Assembly (NCBI GenBank): GCA_041591915.1
Contig: JBFHRB010000014.1
Span: 1 to 22,834, forward strand
DNA: 22,834 nucleotides
Direction of reading: 5' to 3'
From: JBFHRB01 sp041591915
GTDB taxonomy: Bacteria; Actinomycetota; Nitriliruptoria; Nitriliruptorales; Nitriliruptoraceae
Shown: positions 21,655 through 22,834 of the stretch, piece by piece
How positions within the stretch are numbered: the stretch's first letter is position 1
How the letters are laid out: every line of letters begins with the position of its first letter
Translations under genes and position numbers: made by a program
The notes under the pieces: generated by a model
Seen by the model: the letters and a program-made list of their open reading frames with translations, nothing else
Database searches by the model: none
Told to the model about the DNA's origin: nothing

Positions 21655-22425
21655 ATGCCCCGCCGTTTCAAGGTCGGCGTGCAGCTGCACCCGCAGCACA
21701 CGACGATGGACCACCTCACCGATGCCGCCCGCCGGGCCGAGGCCCTCGGCGTGGACTCCCGCTGGACGTGGGACCACTTCTACCCGCTGTACGGCGAGCC
21801 CGAGGGGCCCCACTTCGAGGGGTGGATCACGCTGACGGCGATGGCGCTCGCCACCGAGCGGATCACGGTCGGGCACCTGGTCGCCTGCAACTCCTACCGC
21901 AACCCCGAGCTGGTCGCGGACATGGCCAGGACCCTGCAGCACGCCGTCGGCCCGCGGGTGGTCCTCGGACTCGGCTCGGGCTGGTTCGAGAAGGACTACG
22001 ACGAGTACGGGTACGAGTTCGGCACCGCCATCGGCCGGCTCCGGGCCCTCGAGGCCGCACTGCCACGCGTGCGCGAGCGGTTCGACAAGCTCAACCCGGC
22101 ACCGCTCGAGCCCATACCGATCCTGATCGGCGGCGGTGGCGAGAAGGTCACCCTGAAGATCGTCGCCCAGTACGCCGACGCGTGGAACGCGGTCGGCATC
22201 GGCGCCGAGCTCTTCGCCCACAAGAGCGGCGTGCTCGACGGGCACTGCAGCGACGTGGGGCGTGACCCGGCAGAGATCGAACGGACGGCCCTGATCGGGC
22301 CTGACAAGCTCGACGAGGTCGACGCCTTCGTCGACGCCGGCGCCGATCACCTGATGCTGATGATGGGGCACCCGTTCGAGGACTGGTCGGGCGTCGAGAA
22401 GCTGCTGGTCGCCGCGGACGGCTGA
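21655..22425 (+). CDS. LLM-class (luciferase-like) F420-dependent oxidoreductase
   Basis: Hydride transfer with F420 or FMN on an unknown substrate; cytoplasmic TIM-barrel enzyme. 256 residues. Seen: VGVQLHPQHTTMDHLTDAARRAEALGVDSRWTWDHF (strand-helix 1 and the WDHF substrate region), TERITVGHLVACNSYRNPELVADMARTLQ (the conserved RNPELLA-like helix), VVLGLGSGWFEKDYDEYG, and PIPILIGGGGEKVTLKIVAQYADAWN. These are all typical of actinobacterial LLM-class F420 enzymes. It is slightly short (many are 280-330). ATG 21655 has AGGAG six bases upstream. TAGGTT (21623-21628) is a possible -10, inside a CTCGAA-N5-TTCGAG dyad (21616-21632). Ends one base before the convergent VOC gene. F420 rather than FMN use is inference. 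Confidence 0.9.
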   Translation: MPRRFKVGVQLHPQHTTMDHLTDAARRAEALGVDSRWTWDHFYPLYGEPEGPHFEGWITLTAMALATERITVGHLVACNSYRNPELVADMARTLQHAVGPRVVLGLGSGWFEKDYDEYGYEFGTAIGRLRALEAALPRVRERFDKLNPAPLEPIPILIGGGGEKVTLKIVAQYADAWNAVGIGAELFAHKSGVLDGHCSDVGRDPAEIERTALIGPDKLDEVDAFVDAGADHLMLMMGHPFEDWSGVEKLLVAADG

Positions 22426-22426
22426 C

Positions 22427-22834
22427 TCAGTCGAGTCCGGGCTCCGGCTCGTCCGGGCCGAGCGTGCCCATGACGCCCGTCGGCTCGTGGCGCTCCTGGC
22501 CGCCCGGGGCGACCACCTCGACCTTGGTGCCGTCGGGCCCCTCGAGGAACACGGCGTAGTGCTCGTGGCCGCCCGCGTAGGGGTGGCGGTCCTCGTAGAG
22601 CACCCGCACGCCCTGCTCGCGCGCCGCGGCCGTCAGTTTGTCGACGTCCTCGCGCGACTCCGAGTGGAAGGCGAGGTGGTTGAGGCCGGGGTGGCGGCGA
22701 TCGAGCCACTCGGCGGTCTCCGGCGCCTGCACGAGGACGAGGTAGGCCGGGCCGAGCTCCCAGCTGATGCCCTCGTCCCACTCCTGGTACGGCTGGTAGC
22801 CGAGCCACTCCAGGAGCCAGCCCCAGAAGTCCGC
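22427..22834 (-). CDS. VOC-superfamily (glyoxalase/dioxygenase-like) protein, 5' end outside the window
   Basis: 135 residues are visible, open to the window edge, beginning ADFWGWLLEWLGYQPYQEWDEGISWELG. The start lies outside; a GTG at 22732 is internal and not the true start, since the upstream residues continue the fold. Seen: the beta-alpha-beta-beta-beta pattern, GLNHLAFHSES with a probable metal-ligand His, HYAVFLEGPDGTKVEVVAP with the usual C-terminal Glu ligand. VOC proteins isomerise, oxidise or sequester small molecules; the reaction here is unknown. One base separates its stop from that of the LLM oxidoreductase gene. Confidence 0.88.
   Translation of the reverse strand, partial: ADFWGWLLEWLGYQPYQEWDEGISWELGPAYLVLVQAPETAEWLDRRHPGLNHLAFHSESREDVDKLTAAAREQGVRVLYEDRHPYAGGHEHYAVFLEGPDGTKVEVVAPGGQERHEPTGVMGTLGPDEPEPGLD

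Noticed and set aside
1..22834. CRISPR arrays, tRNA/rRNA genes, insertion sequences, attachment sites
   Set aside because: No regularly spaced repeats, no cloverleaf-like sequence with conserved tRNA bases, no transposase or integrase motifs were seen on either strand.

Overview
The window is high-GC (roughly 70%) DNA with dense, mostly GTG/ATG-started genes. Its lipid-metabolism gene set (paired FadE-type acyl-CoA dehydrogenases, a DesA3-like desaturase with its own flavoprotein-ferredoxin reductase, a wax ester synthase/DGAT, F420/FMN-type oxidoreductases, an L,D-transpeptidase lipoprotein) points to an actinobacterium with mycobacteria/rhodococcus-like lipid and possibly steroid catabolism. 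I cannot name the genus. I see no tRNA, rRNA, insertion sequence, phage gene or CRISPR array, and no gene-free stretch longer than 300 bases.

Layout. 1-2140 (minus): a branched-chain amino acid type ABC transporter, with a lipoprotein binding protein followed by a LivH-like permease cut by the window edge. 2316-4631 (minus): two adjacent acyl-CoA dehydrogenase subunits with complementary halves of the active site, divergent from a hotdog thioesterase (4769-5503), with a KstR-type operator between them. 5534-8675 (minus): MerR regulator, then reductase and fatty acid desaturase. 8755-10419: a divergent pair, an FG-GAP-like lipoprotein and a two-TM protein of unknown role. 10423-12993 (minus): an operon of PPOX/F420-type flavoprotein, [3Fe-4S]-type ferredoxin, zinc alcohol dehydrogenase and SDR, with a second KstR-type operator upstream shared with a divergent alpha/beta hydrolase (13100-13852). 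13849-17546 (minus): SDR, alpha/beta hydrolase and WS/DGAT operon, divergent from an ADP-forming acyl-CoA synthetase plus 2,4-dienoyl-CoA reductase-like SDR (17651-20655), with twin palindromes between them. 20693-22834: L,D-transpeptidase lipoprotein, LLM-class oxidoreductase and a VOC protein cut by the edge.

Regulatory reading. Three separate operator families can be read directly. (1) The identical 14-mer TAGAACACGTTCTA occurs at 4708 and 13035 and fits the published KstR consensus TNNAACNNGTTNNA; each copy lies in the -35/-10 spacer of a minus-strand operon and in a divergent intergenic region. (2) The motif GTGACAG-N6-CTGYAAC occurs before the desaturase/reductase operon and before the merR gene, suggesting one small autoregulated circuit. 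(3) Two CTGAC-N5-GTCAG palindromes 41 bp apart bracket both candidate -10 elements of the 17.6 kb divergent promoter. Together with the gene content this suggests a lipid/steroid-degradation and lipid-storage region under several independent lipid-sensing repressors. No sequence search was possible, so family assignments rest on motifs and recalled family features.
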